Source of the DNA: Acanthornis magna
Taxonomy: Eukaryota; Chordata; Aves; Passeriformes; Acanthizidae
Assembly (NCBI GenBank): GCA_036785705.1
Contig: JAWUZG010000029.1
Span: forward strand, 16,879,501 to 16,943,500
DNA length: 64,000 nt
Direction of reading: 5' to 3'
A program made the translations under genes and the position numbers. Shown here one piece after another: positions 1-13,511 of this stretch (its first letter is position 1; every line of letters starts with the position of its first letter). The notes below the pieces were generated by a model. It did not search any database, was not told where the DNA came from, and saw only the letters and a list, made by a program, of their open reading frames with translations.

Positions 1-1483
1 CTAAGAGATTTACTAGAAGACGTTTGTTAATACAAAGTATATCGCTTTCATTTTAGGGACTAGGAGGTAAATAATGATTTACTAAGGGCTGCTTGCTAAA
101 ACAATGCATATAACTTGCTCAATATTTTTGTGCTTGCCAAGCAAAGAGGGAGGATATAAAGAAGATGCCAAACTACTGATAAAGAGAAGTAACCGCAACC
201 AGATATTTTACTTCTGGATCCTGAAACCAGCCCGAGCCAGCTATAAGGTTTGGACTTGAACCAGGGACCCAGGGAGTATGTGCAGGAAAGCTGGGTGAAG
301 AGTTCAACCTGAGGAAGACTTCTTTACTTCATCTTAAGACCCCTCCCCACAACCACCAAGTGGCACTGTGCAGGCGCAGTCATAAGGAAATTACTTTTGA
401 ACTCATTATAATACAAAGCGGAAATAGGTCATGAATATGTATAAGCATGTTAGGCAACTTAATAAATATGCAACCTGTAACCCAATATAAACCGGACGGA
501 GTATCACTGGGGTTGTGCACGCTTTCGGAGGAAAATATTCCTCCGTGCGCCCCCACACTGGAATAAACTACTTTACAACTACTTTACAACTTTTCTTTAG
601 TTGTAGAGTTAATCCACGCCTCGCCATGACTGGAAACAAAAAGAGGAAGAAGGGGAAGATGGAAGGGGAGAAAGGAAGGCAAGGGCATATATTTTGCCAG
701 AGGAATTAGACCACATAAAATTTACAAATATAATAGCAAGACCAGCAAGAGCTTATTTTTCATAAATTTTAGGTAGACCATTAATAATAGGTTTAGTGGA
801 CTTAGCCAGAGGCAAACTACTCATCCTTTTGCCAAGCTGCTAGTTCTAGTAGCGTTACTTAGGCAACATAGTCAGCAAGTGTTGCATATTTAATTCCACA
901 AGCTGATTTCGGCAATCATTTCAAAGCCAGAGATAACAAACAAGCACTGTGACTTGCAAAATTTTAAACAGAAAACTTTCAGAGAGAGCATGTCTTAAAA
1001 TACTTTACTGGCAAATATTACATTATTTGTGAAAACATTGCATAGAAAGTTAATGCCAGCATCATTACTGTAAATTTGAAAATAAAGTTGTTGGAACTTT
1101 TTTGCCTACTTTAAATGGAAATAATAAAAAAGAACACAATAATGAAAAGCGTACAACCACCAATGCCTTCTAAAAAATGTCTCAATGTACAAATTCTGCC
1201 CTCTTATAACTTAAAGCAGTAAAAAATCCCAACCAATGATCTGTAACAGGTAAGAACTTGCTGAACAGTCCCTTTTTCAAGCAAAAAGGCAAGTACCTGA
1301 AAAACTCACTTCTCTTACTTCAATTTGATTCCACATCTTGGATGATTATGTAAAGAGGGTATCAGAAATAATCCCTTGATAATCATTGTCAAAGTTTTAA
1401 ATCATGACCTGAGGGTCCTGCTGTACCATGTAATGAAGACAGTGCTAGAAAGAGCATTATTTTTAGGAAGTATTACAGCTTAC
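1..1483 (-). other. TNS3 intron, downstream of exon 12 (partial)
   Basis: AT-rich intronic sequence. It holds an antisense solo LTR at about 166-626. A purine-rich stretch at about 632-690 follows the LTR. I found no exon matching the next expected tensin segment, so it should lie left of the window. Confidence 0.7.
166..626 (+). mobile_element. Avian retroviral solo LTR
   Basis: The sequence has a U3-R-U5 look: a CAAT-like region, a TATA-like ccaatataaaccgg near 482, a downstream hairpin ggaggaaaatattcctcc near 527, and an AATAAA signal near 563. It ends at about tccacgcctcgcca. The style is known from bird genomes. The 3' end is fairly clear. The 5' end near 166 is a guess, and no target duplication was found. 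Confidence 0.6.
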
Positions 1484-2740
1484 CATGCCGGGAGGGATTC
1501 CTGTTTGTGACCTCTAATTTGTCATGGAAGCCAGAATTACTGTCAAGCCCTTCCATGTGTGCATCAAGGCTGGTGAAGCCATTTACTTGATTTCTGTCAC
1601 TGGTGAGAGCGTTAATGCGGGTTGGGATAGGTTCAAATGTAGGGTCTAACTCCAAGATCAGCCTGTTCAATTGTTCAATAGACTGATCAATATCCAAAGT
1701 AGGAGAAGCTGTCAAGTCCCCAGCATTTTGTCCTAGATCCAGGCCATTTGTGTTCCTCTGAGGCACTGGTCTTGACTTAAAACTGTTGGCGCTTGCATGT
1801 TCTTCAGCTTCTGCCGCACCCAGCATGCTTCCTAGCCCACTTTGCACAGCATCTCTGCTGCTGGAGCCACGTATTGGGGTGTCTGGGACTTGGGACTGCC
1901 TCTGGACACTGCCCAAATTCTCCACAGTGTTATGAATGCCATCCCTAATTTCATTCTCTGGGGCAAAACCATATTGGTGAGCAGTGACCATCTGCTGCTG
2001 GCATACCCAGATCTGAGTAGAGTAGTTACTTGGGTCATAGGCTTGTGGATGGGGTGAGACAAGATTCTGCTGCAATTGCTCAGTTGACTTTGGCTCAGTA
2101 CTTCCAAATGATCTCTCATAGCAGGAATCCACACCAATTCCCAGGTCTGCAGCAAAAGCATTGTGATGCTCTTCTCCAGCATTACTTCCAAAGCCATCTG
2201 AAAGAAGTGAGTTTTGACTGCTCTTGTGGCAGCTGAAGCTCCCTAGGTGGGTGGAGTGCTGCCCTTCTGAGGAAGACAAAGTCCCAATGCTTTCCACACT
2301 GTGAAGGTCATGATTAGGCATTTCATCATCCAGAATATCTGTCTCCCTGTCCCTCATTTTGGTGACTTCATTCATGTGAACTTGAGCTGGCACTATGTGG
2401 TGAGTGTCACTGTACTTGCTTTGAGCATCAGTCATATCCTTGGTGGTGTTGACAGAATCCTCCAGACCAAAGCCACTAAGTAGCCGGTCCAGCTCCGCCT
2501 TCTCTTGTGGGCTTAGACCCCGTTTGATTCCTGGGACAAGGTGTTCCTCAGTCTTGTCTGTCCAGATGGAAGCTGTGGAGTGTCCTGAATCACTACTGAC
2601 AGACAGGGTATGATCACTGTGATCAGGACTGGCTGTAACAGGAACACCCTGAGCAACACCAGGGATGTTGCTGTCCGAAGAGCTCTTCTTTCTCACTCTT
2701 GCATACAGACTGCCATCAATGGGACCTTGGGTATGCAGCA
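1484..2740 (-). CDS. TNS3: TNS3 large linker exon 12 (residues 342-760)
   Basis: This 1257-base exon begins VLHTQGPIDGSLYARVRKK after acceptor tattttcacag and ends SRHG before donor gtaagc. It encodes about 418 residues of the Ser-, Thr- and Gln-rich disordered linker. Conserved islands include SPDHSDHTLSVSSDSGHSTA, LSPQEKAELDRLLSGFGLED, RETDILDDEMPNHDLHSVES, SQNSLLSDGFGSN and DQSIEQLNRLILELDPTFEP. The last is a helical segment at about residues 685-714. Human TNS3 has a talin-binding helix mapped at about this position, as I recall. A reading frame extends beyond both splice borders, but the extra residues at either end are intronic. The exon leaves in phase 1, so at least one more exon follows left of the window. 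Confidence 0.96.
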
Positions 2741-4768
2741 CTGTGAAAATATAAGTAAAAAGGAAAGGGAAAGATACGGACAAGGCATCGTATAAGGGCT
2801 TTGACTAGTGTTGTGCGACAAGTATTGCTAACACTAACGGTACTGTTTCTGCAAAACAAAATTGACTCTACAACTACAGCAAATACCAATGACATTATTT
2901 TCTTTAATTTTACAATACTTTTCTTGATGGAAATACAATAAGCCATTTGTAGCTCAAGATCAAATAAAATCCTCTCTTCTTATGCTGTTTTGAATGCATG
3001 TTTATGGCTCCACAAACGCTTCACACTAATTTAAAGAATCCCACTATTACAGCACTAGAAATTGAGAGGTAGCTACTATGCACTCCATTCAGAGCAAGAA
3101 TGGTAGAAACCTGACAGCAACACTTGCCTTTAATATATATATTCTGTAATTACTACTACTACATCCATTTTTACTTGATGGTCTAACTATACTACAAAGA
3201 AGAATTTTCTCCTTTTCTTGGTGGTGCTAGGAAATGACAAGCTTTTAATCAGAGCTACAGTCCTCTACACAGAGCTACATAAAGCCTTCTCACAAAGGAA
3301 TGCATAAGTAAATGTTAAGAGACATTTCTACATATGTGGATGACCCAGTATGCATGTCATGTTTTTGTTTCAAAAAAGGACTAATAAACTTAAGCAGAAG
3401 GCTCCACGAAGTAACTGTATTTGTCTTACTCCCACCTAACACATCACATCTAACATGTCACACAGGTTAAGCCAACATGAGGTTAATGTATGGCTACTGA
3501 GTTTTTATCCAGTGCTGAAAATAAGCACAATTCAATTTCTTAAGAAAAGTTTCAGAAATAAATATTTCTAGTGTCTGTCAAGACAAGAAAGTAAAGCAAG
3601 TAGTTCTACTTTCAAAGGATTTAACATTCATTTACCGGAATATTTATATTAAGCAGACGTTTCTGAAAAACTTTTCCTACCCATAGTCTGAAATTGTTTG
3701 AGAATAAGAAAATTAAACCATTATAATTTAGGGACAGGCAGACTACATCTGTGGTTGTTCCAGAATCAAAAGAACCATGGAAAGCCCTATGAATTTCAAC
3801 ATCAACTCTACCACATATTTTCAAACTACACTTAAAATGGCATCATGATCATGAACTTCCAAACTAGGAAACTTCTCTAGGCAATACCCATTCAGAAAAA
3901 GCATTTGCAGAAATTGTACTCACAATGGCAATGAATACACTGGTTTTTATAATGGCAAGAAAAGTGGTCTGGTTGGAAAAAGTTTTCATTATGGGACACA
4001 CTGACAAGGTTCCATCAGTTAAAATACTTACATGCTAAAGGTTCTATGATAGTTTTAATAGATTTTAGCTAAACTAAAGGACAATATTTTTCTTTCTAAG
4101 GACTAGGAACTATTATTTGTCTGATGTTGATTTTAAAAACAGCACATGCAAAACACCAAAATACTTATTTTCAAAACAAGTTATTGGACTGAGCAAAAAG
4201 GAAAGCAACTCCTCTTGCTGTGAAATTTCTCTGTGGATCAAGTTTATGATGTGTAAATTCCATGGTGAAAAGGGCTGCTGTGCATGAGGTTGGATGTCTG
4301 TATACAGATACTTGAAAACAATATTTATAAAAAATATGTATCAAAAACACAGCCAACAGACAGTTTCTTTCAGGCTGTGATTTCTCATAAGCTCTCACTA
4401 CCTTCTAGGACAATGAAGCACACTTGGTGTTTCATGTGGAAGTATTTGATACAGTTATCACAATAAATTGCATACTTTTAAAAACAAAAAACCCAACCAG
4501 AACTAGGAGTAACTATTACATGGGGTTTTTTACTGTGTCCTTAGATTTGAGTTTAAAAACCAGAAAACAATAAAAACCCTGCTTTATTTGGAATAGTTTT
4601 ATATCCTGACACAACAAAGACTTGAAAAAGTTACAGGTCTGAACCGAAATGCTGTGAAGTAAATACAGAACTAGTACACTTGACTTACAAAGTCTTCCTG
4701 TCTGACTATTCTGTTACTCAAAACTAGGCTCAGTGCTAGTTTTCAAACATACTAGTCAGCCTAAACAC

Positions 4769-5374
4769 TGTAGTGGCTTGGCTGGATGCCACGTGCCCAG
4801 AAAAGTGCTCTATCATTTCCCTTCCCAGCAGGACACCGGAGAGGAAAATAAGATCAAAAACAACTAGAAGGTTGAGATAAGGCAGTTTATTAAAGCAAGA
4901 AAAAAAGTGATGGTTTGCATGTGCATAAGCAATGGAAAAAAAAATTAGTTTCTACTTCCCATCAGAGAGTAATGTTCAGCCACTTCCCAGGAAGCAGGAC
5001 TTCAGCACACAGAGCTGTTGCTCCAGAAGGCAAACACTGTAAAATAACAAATGCCCCCCGTTCCTCCTCCCTCCTTTAGTTTTGATATCTGAGCTGATGT
5101 CATATGGTATGGAATACCCCTTTGGTTAATTTGGGTCAGCTATTTTAGCCTAGTTGTTTCCCCTCCCAGGATCTTGCCCACTCCCAGCCCCCTTGATGGG
5201 GGGAGGGGGGAAGAGAACGTTAAAGAGACAGCACTGATGCTGTACCAGTGCTGTTCAGTCATAGAAAAAAACATTGGTGTGTTATCAACACCTTTCCAGC
5301 TACCAATGCAAACCACAGCTCTGTGAGGGCTGCTAAAGGAAAATGAACTCCAACTCAGCCAGACCAAATAAAAT
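4769..5374 (-). mobile_element. Solo LTR, ERVL-like (family H)
   Basis: On the minus strand it starts near ggtctggctgagttggagtt and ends agccaagccactaca at 4769. It has a region close to accatatgacatcagctcag and an AATAAA signal (ttaataaactgcc) near the 3' end. The same family occurs at about 48838 in the other orientation: both share ggctgtgttttgg-like and gttgataaca blocks. The exact 5' end is uncertain, and I found no clean target duplication. Confidence 0.72.
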
Positions 5375-5897
5375 ACCTCACACCAGATCAAACATTCTAT
5401 CATGCAGTTTTGGTTCTCCTTGCAGAAATGGTAAGTACAAAAAAACTGTCAAATTCTCAAGTAATGCCATGGAAGCAGTGGAAAATCTTTGTGTATCTCC
5501 CTCCCTTAGTCCTCCCAGTACCATCACACAGTACCATCCAAGCACAGTGACAGAAGTAGAGACAAGAAGACGGACAGACTGACAGCGGACTACTGATCCA
5601 AGGGTCTTGCACATGTGCGCTCTGTAATATTCAGTGATAACCCCGTGCAGTACTTTTTCCACTAATACAAAATTATCAAATTTATTCTGCATCTTGCTTG
5701 GAATGCTGGGCAACCCCAAATATTTGGGTGTCTTCCAGCTGTGAACTGTACAGCTTCTACTCTGAAGAAAAGACAGCTTACTTAAAATTTCTTTTAGGAA
5801 AAAAAACCAGAACAGCAAAATCAACAAACAGAAAATTAAGTTAGAAAATTTATATGTTAGTACAAACCTTAGCCTCATAGTACTTCAGAATTCTGAG

Positions 5898-5927
5898 TTA
5901 AAGTAAGTTAAAATTAACTTACTTTAA
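5898..5927. repeat. Perfect 14-bp inverted repeat
   Basis: The arms are TTAAAGTAAGTTAA and TTAACTTACTTTAA, separated by AA. It is a 30-base near-palindrome that could extrude as a cruciform or fold as RNA within the TNS3 intron. Function is unknown. Confidence 0.85.
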
Positions 5928-6879
5928 AATTTTATAGTAAGTTTAAAAGTATCTTTCCTGGGTAAACCAAAGTGTTATTGTATTCCACATCTATCTGTGC
6001 CCAAGATTGTTACTGTCTCTTTAAGACCCAGCAGCAGGGCGGGAAACAGGGCCGGGGGTCACCACGTTTTCTTTAAAATGTCAGAGCACCCAAGCCAGGT
6101 TCTCTTTTGCCCGGTGGCTTTTGCTCAAGGCAGAGGTTGTTTTAGGTAGGTTTTCCTGGACTCAAAAAAATAGCAACTCAAAAAGCCGCATTTCACAATC
6201 AGAAACTGTTTCAGAGGGAATTTTGCAAACTCTGTCAGCAGCATGAAGCCTGAGCCAGTCCCAGGGCCAGGCCACCCCACATTGGTGCCAGGACACCACT
6301 TTAGGAAAAAGGACATCAATGCTCAAAGTCTGGTTTGCTACCAAGTTTCAAAAATCCCTAAGGCAATTTCTTGAAATAATGGCTTCCCAAACAGAGGTCT
6401 TATTGATCAAAAGTAGGATGGTGAGCATGACAGACATTATTTTTGATATTTATGCTAGAACTTGAGGACCCATGTTATGTGTCTACAAGTGAAGTGAGAA
6501 GCAGAAGAGTTTTGGACCTGCTGATTTTTGGCTCTGAATTTAAATATCAACACAATATTATTAGACTTCACAAGGAAACAGCTGTGATTGTGGGTCAAAA
6601 CAATTTACTTACAACTAGGCAATTTGCTCTAGTAGACAGCTGCCTTTTTAGGAACCAAAAAAAAAAAAATCACTCTGCATTATAAACAGATAAGAAAGAA
6701 TGAAACTCACAGCTAAACAAAAATCCAGCTGTTCCTGAGAAGTCTGGATATTTAAACTTGAAGCTTCTAATTGTGAAAATACAATGTATACTGCACATAA
6801 CAAAATTATTTTCTAATTTGCACAGTTGTAGGAAAGCATTCTTAGATTAATTTGGAGTTTTTAATTTTAGCTATCATGA

Positions 6880-7657
6880 TAGAATATATCATGGAATGGT
6901 TTGGGTTGTAAGGGACCTTAAACAGCATCTAGTTCCAATCCCCCTGCCATGGGCAGGGACACCTTTCACTATACCAGGTCGTTCAAAGCCCCATCTGACC
7001 TGGCCTTGAGCACTTCCAGGGATGGGGCATCCACAACTTCTCCGGGCTACCTATTCCAGTGTCTCTCCACCCTCTATTTTACTCTTTATATCTCATCTAA
7101 ATCTCTCCTCTTTCAGTTTAAAGCCTGTCTTGTCACTACATGCTTTTGCAAATAATCTCTCTCCCTCTTTCTTGTGGGCTCCCTTCAGGTACTGGAAGGC
7201 TGCAACTAGGTCACCCCTCTTTTCCTTTCTCATTTCTGGACTGAACAAACCCAATTCTCTCAGCCTTTCCTCACAGGAGATAAGGAAATTCATTCATCCA
7301 TCCATCCATCCTTCCAACCAACTTGGTGGCCTCCTCTGGACTCGCTCCAACAGGTCCATGTCCTTCCTCTGCTGGGGACTTCAGAGCTGGATGCAGCACT
7401 GCAGGTGGGATCTCACCGGAGTGGCGGGGGTGAATCCCCTTCCTCACCCTGCTGCCCAAGCAGCTTTTGATGCAGCCCAGGATACACATGACTTTCTGGG
7501 CTGCAAGAGCACATTGCTGGGTCATATCCAGCCTCTCAACCACCACCACCCCCAAGTCCTTCTCAGCAGGGCTGTTCTTCATCTGTTCATCACCTAGCTT
7601 GTACTGATATTGGGGGATGCCCCAACCCAGGTGCAGCACCTTGCACTTGGTCTTATT
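6880..7657 (-). mobile_element. CR1 LINE, 5'-truncated
   Basis: The plus strand reads the reverse of a CR1 3' end (catggaatggtttgggttg, then cccctgccatgggcaggg). The minus strand carries broken reverse-transcriptase C-terminal coding such as ERLDMTQQCALAAQKVMCIL and RLRELGLFSPEMRKEKRGDL. Frames shift between these pieces, so the copy is dead. CR1 is the dominant LINE of birds. Confidence 0.93.
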
Positions 7658-7712
7658 AAACTATAAACTATAAACTAAACTATAAACTATAAACTATAAA
7701 TATATATATAAC
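7657..7712. repeat. CTATAAA-type tandem repeat
   Basis: About seven imperfect copies of ctataaa run into a TA-rich tract, directly at the 5' end of the CR1 copy. Confidence 0.85.
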
Positions 7713-10700
7713 CATAAATATATAAAAATTATATACATATATGGGTTTTTTACTCATAAAACTAGGACAAATGAACAATTCAAATACTACAAACGTACAA
7801 AATGCAAGAGTTTGTATTGTTCTTCTATTATATAACATTTTTATTTCCTATTCTACCTTTTTCTTAGACATAATTTTAGAATACCTCAGCACTAAGATTT
7901 TTGGACTTCACTTTATCCTGGCTTTAATCCATGTTTTTCCCAAAAAAAGGTGATAACCAACTTAACTGTAAAAGTGAAGTTATGCATATAGGTGGGGAAC
8001 ACTTTTGACAAAAGAAAATGAGAAAATATGACAGCATTGCAACATTTTATTATGTGCACCTCGCTAAGTCATAGTACTGCAGAGGCCTTATTAATTCAAT
8101 ACCTCATCTCCATGCACAACTCAATCCCTGCTCTCATTTTTTCCAAGGAAGCAGCACTGTAAAATACTGGAGTAACACGGCTGCCAAAAAACCAGATCAC
8201 AACAGAGGTGACCTAAGTAATGCTGGAATTAAACTAATCAAACCAAAGGGGTCCACTTTCTTTCAACCTGATCACTCTTCCCAGGAGCAGTTCCAACTCT
8301 CTAAACTGCCCAAGCTGAAGCCCAGCAACATTCCCACACTGAATCTGAATTACATGCATGTGCACCAGTGTCAGGGACTCTCTTATAACTGAAAATCTCA
8401 CAGCAAAGGTTATGTGTTTATTTTCACTCCTATACCTGATACACAAAGAGCAACTTATTTAAATATTAGGACATGAAATAGCAACACATACCAAATTCAG
8501 TGGCATCTTTCCAAGCCTGTGTTTTCCTAGCACTTCTCTCCTTGAAATCCAAATACCCAAAGGAAGGCTTGTGAGTTAAATATATTTTAGTCTTTCAGCC
8601 TTTTGACTTGCCCCCACAGCTACCTGCTGTCTATTCACCACTTGGGAAAACACACACAAATGAAAGCCAGCTAGGTAAACTCATACACCACAAATTCAGC
8701 AAGAGATGTTCTGATCCAATCCACCTGAACAAAAAGATGATTTCAAACCGTACCCTTGTTCATGTTGCAGCAGGACACATTATAGAAGATCTGGATTATC
8801 TGTTTTCAACTTCATAAATAAATATTTTTGCCTTCAGGCAAACCTGGACAAGTCTTGAGCTGCATTCTTTGAAGTTGAATCTTTTTATGTGTGCTTGTCT
8901 TTTCCTTTCTCTAACAAAGACAGGCCTTCATTCCTTACAAATTCTTCCTGTATAATTCCTATAAAATCCATAGAGAAATAGATGTGGTTTGTATTTCCAG
9001 CTCTTGAACCACAACCTTCTTACCTAAAGCTCTTTACTAGGCACAACCAGGAACTTTCTGCAATAGTCAATCACTGGCTTATTTACATCAACTAATATTC
9101 TCTAGGCAAAACTCTGCACCTAGAAAAGCTGAAGTTAGGGCAAATCCCCTAGCTTAAAAAGGCCAGAAATATCTCTACTCCTGCTATTTGAGCTGCAGCC
9201 ACTGTTTCTGCTCCTGGAGGTAAGTAGTCTTGCTAAAGAATCATGAGACTTGTATCAGCCAGCAAAAGCAAATGAAAATGTAAACACAAGGGAAGTGCCA
9301 GAGGAGACAATCATGTTCAATGAAATCTGAACAATTGCAGCCAAGTAGGAGTGGAAATGTGTTGACTGAAAAGGTAATACAGTCTACAAGCTATTCCTTT
9401 ACAGCGGTTCTTTTCACAGTCTGTTTCAATATCCAAACAAAGCTGAGTGAATTTCAGTTTCTAGATCACTGACATAATTTTTCCTAAAACAAACAGCTGC
9501 TAGAAAAAGTCGTTCTTCTGCACTGACCAATCAGGCTAGACAACTGTCCACATCTTCAAGAATTTGTGTATCACCTGAGTTCTCAGGCAGGAAAAGCTTT
9601 CTGGAAGTCCCTCAGCAGTAACACGTCTTTTTATCTAGCAGCTGCTGCTCTCAAGCTCCCAGATTCCAGAAGGCTTTACCTTCTCTGTCTCTGGAATGAA
9701 TCACCTCAAACTAAGGGAAGTGAACCTGTTAGTTCCTTCTTTAGTAACAGCTGTATCTCACTACAGAGCAGCCCACAAACTTTTGCTCTAAACATTATTC
9801 CAAATGTACACATGCATCGCCACCAGACAGCTGCGCCCCTGGACAATGTTCATTTTCTATTTCAGGGACTGTCAGCACTTTAACGACCTGTCAGTTGAAC
9901 ATAGGATAAAAGTGGTTCTTGTATCCCCAAAATATATCTACCTGTTCATTGTTTATGTAAGAGTTAAAAGCTAAGTTCAAACCTAATTCAGAAAGTACAC
10001 ACTTTTTGGTTCAAGTGTTGCTGTTCTTGCAAATCAGTAAATGGTTGCACATGAAACAAGTCAGGACTCTGATAAAAGACAGTTCCATCTGCAACAGATT
10101 CATTCAGACAGGTCACCATGTTGCTCAATTTTTTTTGTTCTAGATGTAGACCAATATGGTGCACTTGGTGGTGCTCCATCACAAGAATGCTTTGGGATAA
10201 CTACTGGTTAAACTTATCAATGGATGTGTTTAGGAAGATGTTCTCTAACCATATCAACTCAACTGGTTTTGCTTCCTCTGGTATCAGTACCAGGCTTTCT
10301 GGGATGCATCACCTTTCGCAGTACTAGATGCTTCTGGCTATGTGCACATTCCCACATCTGAGGACAACTATATTACTGGGTGCACCAGTCTGACCCACTT
10401 CAGCTATAAATTCTGTAAGCAAAGCTACAAATATACATCTCTTCAAAGTTTTTATGCTGAGTGTTGCAAGTACAGATGATACCTGTACTAGTGCAGAGTG
10501 GCAGAGAAGGGTGAGCAAATGAACCAATAACAACGAACTGGTCAAAAGTTTTGGGAAAAAGATATAGATTGTGAATCCATATCATCTTAGAACTTGGCAT
10601 TGCCCAGCCATGGTGCTTTCTACAATTTGGAGACTAAAACTGCATTTAGTGCAACTCTCAAACTGTGATATAAAAAGTAGGTCCTGTTTTGGTAAATTGG

Positions 10701-13495
10701 TGCAAGGCTGTGAGATTAGTTTCTGGTTCACAAAAATTAATCTGGCAATCCTTTAATATGTTTTTAAAGAGTTTATAAAAAAATATTATTTGAGGGTAAC
10801 AGAATTTAACTAGAAAGGAAGGAAAAAGGTATGAAATAATCGATCACTTTTTTCCTTAACCTGACTATCCAAGATATCCAAGCAAATGCTGATATTCATA
10901 TATGCATTGCATTTCTAAAAAAAACTAGTTTTCCAACGTGAAAGAGCAGTAGCTAAATCATCAGGAAACTGTTTAGTTTGCTAAGTTTCCCAAGTCCCTG
11001 AGTGTAACAGAAAAATAAAGAAGGCTGAAGAAAACAAGGCATCATAAAAACAAAAAGTGAACAAACACTCCAAAAGAAAACAATGGAGGGGATTGTTCTT
11101 AGCAAAATGCTAACAAGCAGAACACATAGAATCACACGAGGTCCTTAAACCTTGAATCTTTTGAGAAGCAGAAAACAGGACATCCAAGGCCCCACAGAAT
11201 CTGTATAAAGGTTAAGATGTATTTCCCAGTCAAAAGGATCACATTTGTACTTAATGGTTTTATAAGCACACTGGAGCAAGAAAAATCTGGTTCACAAGCT
11301 TCTAGACCAGAGGCTGGCTGCTGTCCAGCCAGGATGGAACACAGGCAGTCAGCCAGCACAGACTCATCCTTAGAATACCACTGTAATTTATCATCCCACT
11401 TTTGCCCACCTGGGATCAAAAGAAAATAATAAATAATACTTGTCCCATGATCCAAAGTACAAAGAATAGGCTTACACATTTACAACTGCCACCCAATATA
11501 CAGAAGCTATTGTATCATTTTGACTCCACTTTTGCAAACTTTTCTCAGTCATTTTACACAAAGACTTAACTTGAAGTACCTTGTGCTTGGATCAACAGCA
11601 AAAGAACATCATAACATCACAGCACAGAAACATCACCTCAGTGCAAAACACTATGCAAAATTTAAGGGTATTTCAAAGTCACTAAACTATGTGACACTGT
11701 CTCCCTTTGATCCTACCAAAAACAAAGTCCATCTTCTTTGGGTTTAAAAGAATAATGAAAGCTTTTGACAAAGGGCTAGTGAATAAATCCTAACACTGCC
11801 TATTACTGAGACAGGACAGAAGTAAATTGGAGGGTATTAAAAAGCTTTTTTTCTTTTGAAAGCAAATAATTGGCTCTGCAGTTGCTTTGAAAGTATTTGA
11901 CAGATGCAACCTGTGCTTCAGATAAACCTGTGCACTGTTAAAGACATTGATACCAAGGGATGTGGGAGGCAAGTGTGCCCAGAAATGGGAGTACAGGTAG
12001 TGAGAGGCAGGAGGCTCATGGAAAAAATCCAGGGGTCTAGGGAACATTGCTTCTAATCTCTTCTTGTCTTCAAACATAAGACTTTCAATATTTAAGTTAG
12101 GTATACCTGTTCCTCTTTGGCTCTCAGCATTTTTGCAAATATTCTGTTTTTATTTAAATTTAAACTCAGTAGAACTGACAAATGGTACCTAACAAAATCA
12201 CTGTCCCAGGGCACTAAGTAAAATGCACGTAATTTCCCACTTCAGACACTGTCTCATCAATACACTTACATGTTTAAATAAAAGGAAAAAACTATTTTTC
12301 AATAGAACTGGACAGGCTAAGTTCTGCAGCTCAGCCTAGCACTTAAGCAAACACTCAAGATTTCCAATGAAGTGTTCAGTATATCTTACAACATATTCAA
12401 AAAAGAGACAAACAGTAACTTTGAATCAATAAATCCTTTATAAGTCTGGCCCCTGACTGCACTTAACTGTTGGCTCCCATCTGAGCTATCCAAAATACTG
12501 TAATAATTTTCTTTTTGGTAATGAAAAAACCCCAAAATCAAACACAACCAAAAATCCCAAGTCTCCGAAGCATGAGTCTAGAGAAAATGTTTTCCAGATC
12601 AATCTTAGCTTACCAAACACAATCTTGAAAACACCTGGGTGAAATTATATTTACTCCCTAATATATTGAGGTAACAAAAAATTTATGCCACAGTACTGTT
12701 ACAATTAATGCTGTATTAATGAAGAAGGAAAAGGGGAATTGCCTATTGCTGCACATTTAGAAGTGAAACCTTGTAATCCTATGTTTGCATTCAATGTTTC
12801 TAACATACAAAAAAAATTATATTAATTTTTCTCTAACTCTTTGTCAGCCTCATGATTAAGTGGACTAACTAAATTTAAATTATATATGTTAAAAAAAAGA
12901 ACGTGCAAAACTTCAAGGAATAGAAGTTTAATAGAAGTTTAAGTTAAGTTTAACTTCAGTTTCCTCAGAGAAAAATCAATTAAAAGCAGACACTCCACAA
13001 TGTTTCAGATACTGTTTCAAGCTGGCACTATTTTATAGTGCAAATTTGTCTGTCGTCTACAGGCTTCTCTATTTTTACTGTCAAATAGAGGTGAATTGTT
13101 GGAGGACACCTTTTTATCCCTACATTCTACCAAATTTCTCTTTGTCTCAAAGAATACTGCATCCAACTGGTGACTAAAACCTGGAATTAATATTTATTCG
13201 CTAGGAATTTGTTCTTCAGCTCTACTCACCAGGAATGGTACTAAAACTGCCGTTTTCTTTGGTAGTCAGCTGCATTCCTGTTAAGGTACCAAAACCAAGC
13301 AATTTTGCCTCAACCTTTGAGTTTTGCAATACTGAAGGGGCCTCAGGGAAAAATAAGTGTTTAATGACATAAGAGGGCACCTCCCTAGTGAATAGCTATT
13401 TACTTTGGGTTGAAGAGGAGAAAAAATTTCAATAAAAGTCAAACATCCCATCTCATCACATGACATGGGTGCATACCAGAATGTTGGCTATTTAT

Positions 13496-13511
13496 TGTCT
13501 CCATGGAGACA
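13496..13511. repeat. 16-bp perfect palindrome
   Basis: TGTCTCCATGGAGACA is followed about 10 bases later by a partial copy (tacatggaga), each within a tttattg-led unit. It resembles an X-box-like RFX site only loosely. Confidence 0.7.

Noticed and set aside
1473..2783. The full minus-strand open frame around TNS3 exon 12 as a separate intronless gene
   Set aside because: Residues before VLHTQGP and after SRHG are read from intron. Clear splice borders at 2740 and 1484 limit the exon.
5378..5878. Open frame of 166 codons on the minus strand
   Set aside because: It starts outside and runs to the border of a solo LTR, has no splice context matching tensin and no family resemblance.
7022..7597. 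Open frame of 191 codons on the plus strand
   Set aside because: It is the antisense of a CR1 LINE copy. The real coding remnant is on the minus strand and broken.
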